Source of the DNA: Haemaphysalis longicornis
Taxonomy: Eukaryota; Arthropoda; Arachnida; Ixodida; Ixodidae
Length of the DNA: 64,000 bases
Assembly (NCBI GenBank): GCA_013339765.2
Contig: CM023457.1
Span: forward strand, 73,892,717-73,956,716
Reading direction: 5' to 3'
The notes beneath the pieces were generated by a model, which made no database searches, was not told the origin of the DNA, and saw only the letters and a list, made by a program, of their open reading frames with translations. Both the position numbers and the translations under genes were made by a program. Shown in pieces: positions 55,679-64,000 of the stretch (position 1 is its first letter; each line of letters begins with the position of its first letter).

Positions 55679-56085
55679 ATGAAAATGGGCCTAGCCGTGG
55701 GTGAGTGCAGCGGCGGCGGATCAAGCGCCCAAGAGGCAAATATGGCCACCGCTCCTACAGGGTACCGAGTCGGAGTACCGACAAATGCGCCTGCGCCGTT
55801 TATTGACCCTCAAGTAGCGGGGCGAGAGTTTAAGGCACTGCTGGACACCGGGACAAGCACATCACTGATAGGGGACAAGGTCGTTTCCCATCTCGAGAGC
55901 AAAGCCATTCGGATGCGCGCGTGGAAGTCGCTGCCGCTCCAGCTGGCCTGTGGTGATGCAACTTCAGGCGGTGGGGTGCGCTTCGTCATGTGCTGGGGTC
56001 AGAGTGTACGGCGAATGCGTTTCGGCCACTTGCCCCTACTCACGATTCCCTGTTATTTTGGGGAGAGGGCGAGAGAAAAAAAAAC
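55679..56085 (+). pseudogene. gypsy 1 aspartic protease, interrupted by LINE-D
   Basis: The plus frame contains REFKALLDTGTSTSLIGDKV (catalytic D-T-G, near 55,835-55,880), QLACGDATSGG and, after a frame change, TCPYSRFPVILGR near 56,035-56,075. The last segment corresponds to the usual P-V-I-L-G-R-D end of the retropepsin domain, and the D-F-L that should follow is where LINE-D starts. The protease would cleave the Gag-Pol polyprotein. Confidence 0.8.
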
Positions 56086-56122
56086 CTTTTTTGCGAGACT
56101 CTGGGTTGGGGGGGGTGTGGCC

Positions 56123-57082
56123 TCAGCCAAATTGCCGAAGCGACCTGTAGTGCCCGTGACGTCTGGGTCCGTTCATCCACGAGGCAAGAGCGACCCAATG
56201 CCTGCTCTCAGTTGGTGGGGGTTGAAAAAGCGAAGGGTTAGGGGCCGGCGGGGCACTCGCATAAGCAGTGGTATAGCGTGCCGAGGTTGCGGTATCTCGG
56301 ACACTCTGCGGAGATGAAGAGGTGTGGGTGGAAGTGCTGTAATTCCGTGCGATGGGGGAAGGAGTGGGTTTGTTGAGTGCACCACATCTGTGCTTCCTCC
56401 ATCGTAAGTTTGGCGTTGGGTGGGGGTAGTGTTCTGCGGTGAGGTGGTGGTGGTAGTGTCGTGTGATGTCTCGGTATGTGGTGAGGGCGTACCCAATGAC
56501 GTCGACTGCTCCATGCGTAAGACCAAGAGGAGTGCTCGCCTGCGCTATTAATGCTCGGGCCTGCTGATTAGCCGCCTCGTTGGTTCCCATGCCAGTGTGA
56601 GCCTGAGTCCATTGTACCATCACGGGCTATTCTGGAGGTTTTTTTAGGAGAGCGTTCACTGCCGAGGCTAAGATGTTGCCCTTCTCATAGTTGCCAAGCG
56701 CCTGCTGTAAATCTGATAGGATAACGGTCGGTGTTGACGTCTTCGTTATGGTGAGAGCAAGGCTGTTTCTTCGGAAGTGGTGGGTTTGCCCGTACAGATG
56801 GAGGCTTTGATCGCTGGTTGCGGTGCTGTGGCTGAGGTTATGCCTGCGACTGCGAAGGCTGCTCTGTCGGGTACCGTGCTGCATTCACATACACAATGTG
56901 TTTGTCTGGTGGATAGTGCTGCGACTGATACTGCGCGCGTGCCCCTCTTCCCGAGTGGAAGGTCGGCTGTATGTTTCTGGGGATGGTTTTGCCCTTGATT
57001 TGGGCTCGGATGTGTCTTGGTATCCTAGCCCGGTGGACTCGGTGTTGGGTGGTTGTATTTGGATCCGCAGCAGTATAGACAT
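56123..57082 (-). pseudogene. LINE-D RNase H and C-terminal region
   Basis: Near 56,880 one frame reads VYVNAARYPTEQP, where family members have Y-V-D-A-A, so the first catalytic Asp is Asn here. TPTVILSDLQQALGNYEKGN (56,690-56,740) holds the second Asp, with S-D-L replacing S-D-S. VMVQWTQAHTGMGTNEAANQ (56,560-56,623) is the C-terminal motif with its His. A catalytic substitution and a stop at KKPPE indicate an inactive domain. Confidence 0.75.
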
Positions 57083-57471
57083 TGCCGTCCTGGTCTGCGC
57101 CAGCCTGTGTATCTGTGGCGTTTGATGGGCATCGAGTATCTTGTCTACGGTGTTACGAATGCCCAGTTTCGCAAGTCGGGTTGTTTAAGCGTAGTGGGGA
57201 ATGTGCAGGCCCGTGCGATGGGCTCTCCGAAGTAGTGCGTCGAGCGAATCTATTGTAGATAGGGTTAGATTAACATAAGGCAGGTGATAACTGAATCGGC
57301 TGACTACGAAGCCCTGTACGATCCTTAGCGTCTCTTCCTCTGTGAGGCCATATTGCCTTTAGGTGGTTCTCTTTAGCATGGAAATTGTTTGTAGCGTATG
57401 TGACCTTAGGACGCGTACTGTATCGGTTGTCCCTCTATTCGCCTGTACCCTCAGTCCTAGTATTTTTTAGA

Positions 57472-57702
57472 TCAAGACAATGGATATGCTTGGCCCTCCG
57501 ATGCCGAATTTGAGGGGCGGTTGGGTGGCCGGTTTTGTTCTGGGGGATAAATCAGCATTAGTTCCGATTTGGTAGGCGCGTACATGAGGCCCGCTTTGGT
57601 TGCGTGTTCCGCGATTATTTCGGAGCATTTCCATAGCGTCTGTTTGATGTCCGTGTCACTGCCCCAGTCGACCCAGAGGGTGATATCTTCGGCCTTTATC
57701 AT
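57472..57702 (-). pseudogene. LINE-D reverse-transcriptase palm fragment
   Basis: MIKAEDITLWVDWGSDTDIK corresponds to the catalytic Y-A-D-D-I-T-L-W box of LINE-B, but reads K-A-E-D, so Tyr and the first Asp are substituted. It continues KCSEIIAEHATKAGL and APTKSELMLIYPPEQN. Only the part after the catalytic box is present. Confidence 0.75.
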
Positions 57703-57739
57703 TCATCTTAGTTTTGGGATGCTGTAAAGACTTCATGTT

Positions 57740-58690
57740 AAAGTTTGAGCTTTTCGCCCAAACCTGGTACAAGGGCGATCCGGAGAACCCGTTTTCGCGC
57801 TGAAACCGTTCTCCGAGCCCCCACTCGCAGCGAGGCCGCTGTGCGGACAGGCGGCCGAAAATGTCCCCGCGGCGACAGGAGCAGCAGCTTCAGGCACAGC
57901 CAGTGGCCGACGCGCGCAGCAATCTCTTAGCTCAGTTGCTGCTTCCGCTGCGGCTGATTTCTTTTGTGCCGCACGCTCCCCACCCCGACGTTTGGGCGAG
58001 GAATTAAGCGCTCTCCTAGCCGACGCTAGTGAGCAGACCGCGGCTCAGCGTGACTGCGTCATGTCGTTGTTAGGTACCTTCGGCGAGATATTTACTGAGT
58101 AAGCAAGTTTCACCACGTTGGGGCAGCACTGTATAGACACCGGCGATGCACAACCGTGGAAATGAAATATCCGGCCCGTCCGCCCCGCGGAGAAATTGTG
58201 GGGTGGACGGGCCGGATATTGGGCCGGATATTGGGCGGACGGGCTAGGAGAAACTGCGCGGGAGAAACTTCTCAAAGCAGGCATTATCAGCGGCTCAACA
58301 GGTCCTAGAGGGTTACCAGTGGTGCTGGTTCGATGCGTCGGCTATCGATGCGTTGGCCACCGGCGGCTGAGTGCGGTCCCGAAAAAAATATGCGTCCCCT
58401 TTCCTGAGCGTACACGATATCATCAGGGTCTCGTGGCGCAAAGTATTCCCTAATTTCGACGCCTGCAAGGGGTACCTTAAGGTCGGGATGCGTCCCGGCG
58501 ATGAATGCAAGAAAGCGGTCAGTTGCCATCGGGGGCTGTAAGACTTCGTACGTATGCCCTTCGCTTTTTGTGGGAGTCACAGCACATTCCAACGCTTGAT
58601 CGACCGGGTGCTCGGTGAAGCAAAGTGGCAGCATGCCCTGGACTATTTGGATGACCTCGACGTCTACTCCCACGCCCTCTTACTAGAAGT
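57740..58690 (+). pseudogene. gypsy 1 reverse transcriptase and linker, broken
   Basis: Linker text FTTLGQHCIDTGDAQP (58,107-58,155) is the conserved H-x-I-D-T-G-D-A entry to Ty3/gypsy RT. Then come EKLLKAGIISGSTGP and LPVVLVRCV (58,265-58,345; S-P-V-V-L-V-x-K in the family), HRRLSAVPKK (58,360), DFVRMPFAFCGSHSTFQRLI (58,545-58,605) and DYLDDLDVYS with catalytic Y-L-D-D (58,640-58,670). The middle fingers segment is scrambled and a stop precedes DFVRMPF. Sequence then jumps to the polypurine tract, so the rest of pol is deleted. Confidence 0.8.
58167..58219. repeat. 15-bp perfect inverted repeat within gypsy 1 RT
   Basis: ATATCCGGCCCGTCC (58,167-58,181) pairs exactly with GGACGGGCCGGATAT (58,205-58,219). 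GGGCCGGATATTG is then tandemly repeated at 58,209 and 58,222. It sits where the RT N-terminus should be continuous and replaces some of it. Confidence 0.85.
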
Positions 58691-58761
58691 GGGTGAAGCA
58701 GCGCAGCAAACGGTGAGGTAATCGTTGGCAAGAGTCCCTCAAGATCGAGGGGCTTCTGTCT

Positions 58762-58775
58762 AAGGGGGGGAGGGA
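58762..58775 (+). other. Polypurine tract of gypsy 1
   Basis: AAGGGGGGGAGGGA directly precedes the TGCGG start of the right LTR. Confidence 0.8.
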
Positions 58776-59365
58776 TGCGGTAAATTCCGAGTCCCGGCGC
58801 TTTGCCCAGTCCTCAAGGCCTGCCGCTGAGACAAGAGGGGATGGTTTCCTCTCTTTCTCTCTTTCTCTTGCGGCCGTGGGGTTCTAACGCCGCCTTTCTC
58901 TAGGTGGCGTTCGCGATGCTCGTCGGAGCACAGGTAAGCTGGCTGGAATGGGAAGGTGTGAAATGCGTGAAGTGTCCTTGCCCGCCGGGGTCCCATTTCG
59001 CGGGCCTGCCACCGCTCACCCCGAGGAGCCGGTCCGGGCGCGCGGGACAAGGGAAGGGGCCTTTAAGGTTCGCGCGTTCGGACACCACAGACGTGAGTAC
59101 CGGAGCTCCGGCTTTGCCTTACTTTGTCGCCATTGCGCCTTTCTCCTGATCTTCGCCAGTCGGCTGGGTGAGGAAGAGCGAAAAGTCGAACTACTTTATT
59201 AGAGCACTCAGTAAACGCCGGTTTGGCGATTTTGTAGTGTTCAGTGTGTTGCTTGCTGTTTTAGGTCGCTACGGCAGTTGGCGGTTCGTGGCGAAATTCA
59301 GTGGAGCTAGCCTAGCGGCCTGCTCGAATACGAGGTCGATCGCCGAAAGTAGCCTGGTCACCACA
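58776..59365 (+). repeat. 3' LTR of gypsy 1
   Basis: A 590-bp LTR beginning TGCGG after the polypurine tract and ending CACCACA. Its last 350 bp match the left LTR with small indels, and AGTAAACGCC near 59,210 corresponds to the AATAAACGCG signal of the left copy. It starts with a (CTCTTT)n-rich patch at 58,845-58,875. Confidence 0.85.
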
Positions 59366-59596
59366 AGGTGTAAAAATTATTTATGTATATATGCATGCTT
59401 TTTGCATTTAACTTCGCGCAATGTTAGCAGACACATATCAAACATACCCTCCAAAATTTCTGGTTGATTGCTTAAAAAAGGTCTTGCCTTTTTGCGCCGC
59501 TCCTTTCTATAGGGGCAATTTCCGTTCAAGGCGGGTTAACTTCCCAAGCGTTGGGGTCACACGCAAGTGCTGAGCGGCCGGCCGGGGAGTCGCTTG
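59366..59596. other. Short unassigned interval
   Basis: Between the gypsy 1 LTR and the long inverted repeat. No motif seen. Confidence 0.35.
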
Positions 59597-60341
59597 TACA
59601 GTGGTGAGCTGGCGTAGGATGAACACGGTAACGCGTGGCCGCCGCTACTATTACAGCAGCCTACTATGAGCTGCGCGTAGCTTCACGCATGCGCTGTGCG
59701 TGTCGAGCAAGACGTTTCTTTCAGCGCGCGCACGGCGTCATTAGAGCATCTGCTTGTCTTCTGCGATGATGCGCGTCGTCTGCTAGTGGTGTCTCGCTTT
59801 GAACCTCACATCCGTGATCCTTGTTTGAATATGCCTAGTAAAAATCACAAAGGTTCTTTTCCACCGTAAATTCCACCGTACCGCAGCTAACTTCAAGCGC
59901 TCAAGGTATTTCTGATAAACATTGGGCACATTAGGTCCTTCAGTTTTATTTGCAATCACTAACAACACATATTATGCTGTTAAAATGAGCGTCATCTTTT
60001 TATCGAGCGTGCGTGACGCAAGCTGCCGAGCTGCGATGCGACGAACCGACAACATTTGATTCAAGCTAATGAACTAGTAAACACTAACTCGGAAACATTT
60101 TCCTGGCATATTCCAGTTTCCAGATATTTATGCAGCGGCCGATTTCTCCACCGCTGCAAGCAAGATGACGTTAGCAGACAATGTTCAGGCGCTCGGATGA
60201 CGCGATGCGGGCGCTCAAAGCACAGCTTTGCTCGACACGCACAGCGCATGCGTGCTGCTAGGATCATCCCAGGGTAGGCTGCTCTGAGAGTAGCCGGGAC
60301 TACGCGCTCCCATCTTCACCGTAACGGAGCTCGCCGCTGTA
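59597..60341. mobile_element. Long inverted repeat, candidate foldback element
   Basis: The left arm 59,597-59,785 and right arm 60,150-60,341 are inverted copies about 190 bp long, diverged by eye to roughly 70-75 per cent. The best block is ACGCATGCGCTGTGCGTGTC at 59,684, with its complement at 60,234-60,253, flanked by CAGCAGCCTAC and GAGCAA matches. The spacer of about 365 bp is A/T-rich and has no transposase motif. This could be a foldback or non-autonomous DNA transposon, or two inverted insertions of one repeat. Confidence 0.6.
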
Positions 60342-60832
60342 CCTATTTTACCTGTAGGTGCCCAGCGCCACCAAAGCATACGAATGCGCATTGTTCCTTC
60401 AACAACCACAGCGTACGCTGAACTCGCAACCTGCTGTGGCAGGACATGCCGCGGGACTATTTTACCCCCGGCAATGCGGCTACGCAGATGTACTTGGGTG
60501 CCTACGTCGAATAACCATAACCCATTTAAAAAGCAGATAGAAACAAATTCGAGCCATTCCACCCTGTGAATGTGGTTGAAAAGGAAAGCAGTGAACGGCA
60601 ACCACAACGATTACCCACGCTACGTCACTTAAATTCAGTCACGTCACTCTACAAATAGTGATACCAAAGAAGTAAAATGCACCTAACCACACACTTTATT
60701 ACTTTAAACCGAGATTCTTGGTAAGGTTAAATCAATGAATGACGCTTGAACGGTGGTTGGTTGAGTTATATGGCTGTAGCACATGAGTGGAAACTCTTGT
60801 TTTTATAAAATTTAAAGGAATCTCAATCCCGG
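60342..60832. other. Unassigned interval
   Basis: No gene or element recognised. Confidence 0.35.
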
Positions 60833-61152
60833 TGTTAGACGATCTCACTTCTCCGTCTCTGCCACCACCGACAGAGGCGACGAGATCGGCGGCAGAGACG
60901 GCGCAGGAGGTGGAGAAAGAAATACTGAAATCGAAGATTCGAGGCATCTTTTTATTTAGGTGATCGGGGCCAACGAACACCACATCACGGGATGTTGATG
61001 ATAATCTACAAAATGTGGAAGTGGCGAAGGCCACTGAGTGATGATGGCGATTTACAGGTGATGCATAGAAATGCGCTCTTGTGAGGGAATTAGCCGTCGC
61101 ACTAGTTGGTACCTCCCAGCAAAGCAGCCGCATGACTCGATCTGTTCTCACA
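60833..61152 (-). repeat. Candidate 3' LTR of gypsy 2
   Basis: On the minus strand it begins TGTGAGAACAGA after a purine tract and ends GATCGTCTAACA. CTAAATAAAAAGATGCC near 60,955 gives a polyadenylation signal. Inside, CCGTCTCTGCC (60,853-60,863) and GGCAGAGACGG (60,891-60,901) form an 11-bp stem. The partner LTR is outside the window, so the boundaries rest on TG/CA ends and position. Confidence 0.5.
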
Positions 61153-61155
61153 TAA

Positions 61156-61172
61156 TTTCCTCTCTCTTCGGG
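61156..61172 (-). other. Candidate polypurine tract of gypsy 2
   Basis: The minus strand reads GAAGAGAGAGGAAA, three to four bases before the TG of the proposed LTR and about 25 bp after the pol stop. Confidence 0.5.
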
Positions 61173-61194
61173 AAGGCAGGCGCCCGACTACACT

Positions 61195-62261
61195 CTACGG
61201 TAACGCGCGACGAAAGGGTTTCAAACGAGAAACGTGCATGATTTCAGTGCCACGGCAGCGGCGGTCCGTGAAGGCACAGCTAGAAGTGATGAGGTAGTTG
61301 ACAGGCGGACTTTGTTTTAGAACGGTTTACGGGCCGAGAAGGCGATGAAGAAATTTTTCGCAGTGTCCGGGAACCCGAAAACGAGTCCATAGCAAGAACT
61401 CGTCACTGGGGTGAAAGAGAACCTCCCCGTGGGAAGCATCATAACGGTGCTTTGGTCTTGTTGGCAAGCTTGTGTGCGCCAACGAACTTGGTGACGGCAG
61501 TGGTCCACACGGACGACGAACTGTTGAGGTCACGAGTTTGAAACAGGGGGGACGCCAGGAAGAAACTTGGGTCGAGTATGAGTGACGGTTGGTGGCCGAA
61601 TATAAGGAAAAATGGAGAGTGACCAGTGGTGCTTTGAATAACAGCATTAGAGGCAAACGTTACGAATGGCAGAATGGTATAAACATAGAAAACATGTCGG
61701 ATAGGGTGCGATGAAAGCGCTCGGTGAGACCGTTTGTCTCTGGATGGTAGCTGGAGGTCGTCTTCTGGACATTACTGGTGGCTTTTGGGACGTCAGCGAC
61801 AATTTGGGCAAGAACTTTCTTCTCCCGATCACTGAAACGATTACGAGGGGCGCCGTGACGCAGAAGGACCGCCTCTAAAAAGAATTCAGCGATCTCTGAA
61901 GCGCAGCCGGTACGGATAGGTGCCGTTTCCGCATATCGCGTTAAGTGATCCACGTCAGTTAAAATCTAAATGTACCCCCAGAGGTAGCAGGGAAGGGTCT
62001 ATACAAATCAATTTGGACTGTGAAAAAAGGGGCTTCAGGAAAGGAAAGCGGTTGCAGAGGTCCAGCCGCAGATGGTAACGAAGAGCGTTTTCGCTGCTGA
62101 CAAGGGACGCATGAAGCGACGTATCGAGCGACAGCAGAAGACAGTCCAGGCCAGAATAAACGCGTACGGACACGATCGCAAGTCTTCCAGAAGCCCGAGT
62201 GTCCGGTGGTAGCATCATCGTGCAGAGCAGCCAAAATCTGCGAGCGAAGTGATCGGGGCAC
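61195..62261 (-). pseudogene. gypsy 2 integrase, broken
   Basis: The zinc region LHDDATTGHSGFWKTCDRVR, then YVASCVPCQQRKR, gives the H-H-C-C pattern (62,080-62,235). The core starts with VQIDLYRPFPATSGG (first Asp, near 62,000), then a frame break. DHLTRYAETAPIR and RFSDREKKVLAQIVADV (second Asp, near 61,815) follow, then YHPETNGLTERFHRTLSDM (catalytic Glu, near 61,720). The C-terminal part HRYDASHGEVLFHPSDEFLL (61,430) ends in MHVSRLKPFRRALP and the stop at 61,195. Integrase would insert the cDNA. All D-D-E residues are visible, but in three frames. Confidence 0.8.
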
Positions 62262-62414
62262 AACGGGAACCTATTTTCAACCATATGGTTGATGAGTGGA
62301 CCGGTATAAGGCGCCATCGATCAGCTTAAAGTGGCTCAGCTGGCGGCGCAAGTGACCGTTGGGAGGTTGTGTGGTTGCGGTGATGCGGTCCATCAGTGTG
62401 CGGCAATAGGTGTC

Positions 62415-63060
62415 TCAGCGCTGACGGTCCAAAAATTCGGAGCGGCTCTGCACATCCACGGAGCCGATGGGTGCCATGGTGGGAAGTGGATGTTGCGACG
62501 ATAGGCTTCCGGAAGATGGAAGAAATGGGAATTGTGAAAGGGCATCTGCTTCAAGATGTTTCTTTAAGGACTTGTATGTGATGGTAAAGTCATACTCATG
62601 TAAGCGAAGAATCCAGACGCCGAGGCGGGCGGAGAGGTTCATCAGGGACGACAACCAGCAGAGTGCATGGTGGTCCATCACAATACTGGAAGGGTGGCCG
62701 TATAGGTACGGGCGAAACTTAAGTATTGACCAAACAACGGCAATACACTCCTGCTCCGTGATAGAATAGTTTTTCTCAGCAGGCGTCAGTGAGCTACTGG
62801 CATAGGGAACCACCCGTTCTTGATTTTGGGGTTCCGGTTGCAAAAGTACAGTCCCAATTCCATGCCCACTGGCCGTCTGTGTGTAGAATGCAGGGTTCTT
62901 GCTCGTTGAAGTGGCTGAGGACAGGTCGAGAAGTGAGAGTGGCATTGAGGTGTATAAATGTCTCTTGGTGTTCATCAGACCACTTGAAAGGGGTGCCACA
63001 TTTTAAAGGCTTGTTTAGGGGAAAGGCGACGGTCGCGAAGTTCCTAACAAAGCGACGCAA
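62415..63060 (-). pseudogene. gypsy 2 RNase H region, broken
   Basis: KPLKCGTPFKWSDEHQETFI (62,985-63,015) is the RT-RNase H connector. TDGQWAWNWDCTFATG carries the first Asp (near 62,870), and EKNYSITEQECIAVVWSILK the catalytic Glu (near 62,740). GHPSSIVMDHHALCWLSS has D-H in place of T-D-H (near 62,670), and SLKKHLEADALSQFP is the C-terminal motif (near 62,550). Two frames overlap at 62,794-62,999. Confidence 0.8.
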
Positions 63061-63919
63061 ATATGACGCCAGTCCAAGAAAACGCCGGAGTGCTTTTTGA
63101 TGTAGAGGGCGGGGAAGTAAAGTACAGCAGAAATCTTGTCCGGATCCGGCCGAGTACCATCATTGTTGACCACTTGACCTAAAACTTTGATACATTTGCA
63201 AGCAAAATGACATTTCTTCGTGGTAAGCTGCAGACCTACCGTCGCAAGGCATACGAGGGCTTGGTCGAGGTGCTTAAGATGTTTAGTGAAACTCGTAGAA
63301 AAAATGATGATGTCGTCCAAATTGTACAAGCATTTTTTCCATTTTAAACCACCGAGCACGTTGTCTATCATTCGCTCAGATGTGACAGGAGCGTTACACA
63401 ACCCAAAGGGCATCACGTTAAACTCATACAAGCCATCCGGAGTTGCAAATGCTGTCTTCTCTTTGTCATCATCATTAATGGGAATCTGCCAAAACCCGGA
63501 GCGGAGATCCAGGCTGGAAAAATACTCCGCTCCTTGCAAACAGTCAACGCGTCGTCGATTCGGGACATCGGATAGACGTCTTTGCAAATGATCTTGGTGA
63601 GGGCACAATAGTCTCAGCAAAAACGCACCGATCCATCTTTTTCGTGCACCAAAACGACTGGGGAGGACCATGGGCTACATAACGCCCAAAATATAACGCG
63701 GCTAATCATGTCCCTAACTTGTTCACTAATAATCTGACGTTCAGTGGTGGACACACGGTAGGGACGACGGTGGACAATGCTGTTGCAATCTATTCGGATC
63801 CGGTGAGTGGCTAATGAAGTAGTTCCTTGCGAGGTAGCATAGCACTCAATGGGAAATTTGTGTTTGCTCAAGAATTCGAGTAAAGAGTTCTTCTCTGTTG
63901 TTAAGAGATCGGAGCTCAT
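63015..63919 (-). pseudogene. gypsy 2 reverse transcriptase, broken
   Basis: IISEQVRDMISRVIFWALCS, then PWSSPVVLVHEKDGSVRFC (63,614-63,740), form the fingers. A frameshift follows, then YFSSLDLRSGFWQIPINDDD (first Asp), KTAFATPDGLYEFNVMPFGL and CLYNLDDIIIFSTSFTKHLK, with catalytic N-L-D-D instead of Y-L-D-D. KKCHFACKCIKVLGQVVNND is the thumb. The aspartates remain. The enzyme would copy the element RNA into cDNA. Confidence 0.85.
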
Positions 63920-64000
63920 TGTGGCTTTAAGAGCGTCGAGAGGCGCTACTGTACTGCCAGGACGGGACCCTGATGGTAGACAGGAGAGTGGGACAACGGA

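Larger units (their letters stand above)
56086..57718 (-). mobile_element. LINE-D, 5'-truncated, inserted in gypsy 1
   Basis: On the minus strand the element runs from the RT palm (57,702) through thumb and RNase H to a 3' end near 56,086. Gypsy 1 protease text stops at its lower boundary, and gypsy 1 linker text resumes just above its upper boundary, which dates LINE-D as younger. The AAAAAAAAACCTTTTTT run at 56,076-56,096 marks the 3' junction. It is truncated at the catalytic box of RT, so it was dead on arrival. Confidence 0.8.
53950..59365 (+). mobile_element. Ty3/gypsy retrotransposon 1, nested and deleted
   Basis: Plus-strand order: 5' LTR remnant (53,950-54,301), primer site (54,306), gag (about 54,369-55,670), aspartic protease (55,679-56,080), inserted LINE-D (56,086-57,718), protease-RT linker (57,740-58,160), RT (58,167-58,690), then directly the polypurine tract and 3' LTR (58,776-59,365). 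RNase H and integrase are missing, apparently through deletion between about 58,690 and 58,760. The left LTR lacks its first 240 bp or so. All coding parts carry frameshifts and stops. Confidence 0.85.
60833..64000 (-). mobile_element. Ty3/gypsy retrotransposon 2, 3' part to window edge
   Basis: On the minus strand from the window end: RT (63,015-63,919), RNase H (62,415-63,060), integrase zinc region and catalytic core (61,660-62,261), integrase C-terminus (61,195-61,656), polypurine tract (61,156-61,172) and 3' LTR (60,833-61,152). Gag, protease and the 5' LTR would lie beyond 64,000. It is independent of gypsy 1, with a different LTR and opposite strand. It has several frameshifts but almost no lost segments, so it is the better pol reference. 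Confidence 0.85.

Overview
This looks like nuclear DNA of a hard tick (Ixodida). It has no operons and no compact genes. Base composition is patchy. Three tRNA-headed SINE copies (22.55, 25.1 and 26.1 kb) have the 'gccgcggtggctcagtggc' head that I know from the tick Ruka family. The LINEs, Penelope-like element, Helitron and LTR elements resemble those of tick genomes, but species cannot be fixed by eye. I recognise no intact host gene. Nearly everything identifiable is a transposable-element relic, usually with several stops and frameshifts.

Layout. 0-1.4 kb: 3' end of a LINE whose upstream part is inverted, the hallmark of twin priming. 1.6-5.1 kb: degenerate CpG-rich repeat, a TACTCATGAGT minisatellite, an AATCC repeat and a tRNA-like repeat. 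5.4-18.6 kb: three minus-strand copies of one LINE family (here LINE-A), two of them nearly full length with ORF1 zinc knuckles, endonuclease, reverse transcriptase (RT) and RNase H. 18.7-19.9 kb: a Penelope-like element with a GIY-YIG domain. 21.1-22.4 kb: two pieces of a THAP zinc-finger coding region. 22.5-27.3 kb: SINEs, microsatellites and LINE tails. 27.9-28.7 kb: C-terminal end of a Helitron helicase, abutted by a near-complete 5.6-kb LINE (LINE-B, 28.7-34.3 kb). 36.2-37.3 kb: LINE-C. 38.4-42.1 kb: foldback hairpin, alternating purine-pyrimidine repeat, minisatellite and a plus-strand LINE 3' end (LINE-E).

42.1-53.9 kb is low in recognisable elements. It contains a direct-repeat pair (45.2/46.5 kb) and a 2.3-kb LTR element without recognisable coding capacity (47.46-49.75 kb), which carries a perfect-junction foldback hairpin of Penelope-like sequence. 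53.95-59.37 kb is a plus-strand Ty3/gypsy element with a truncated 5' LTR, gag, protease, a LINE (LINE-D) inserted at the end of protease, RT fragments, a large deletion and a 3' LTR. 59.6-60.34 kb is a long inverted repeat. 60.83 kb to the window end is a second gypsy element on the minus strand, with 3' LTR, polypurine tract and a pol remnant (integrase, RNase H, RT) that runs off the window.

The elements do not form a pathway. Their nesting gives relative ages: LINE-D is younger than gypsy-1, LINE-B is probably younger than the Helitron, and the hairpin is younger than the LTR element around it. I found no convincing new functional system. The least expected structures are the coding-poor LTR element, the Penelope-like hairpins, the long inverted repeat at 60 kb, the tRNA-like repeat family and the THAP exons.
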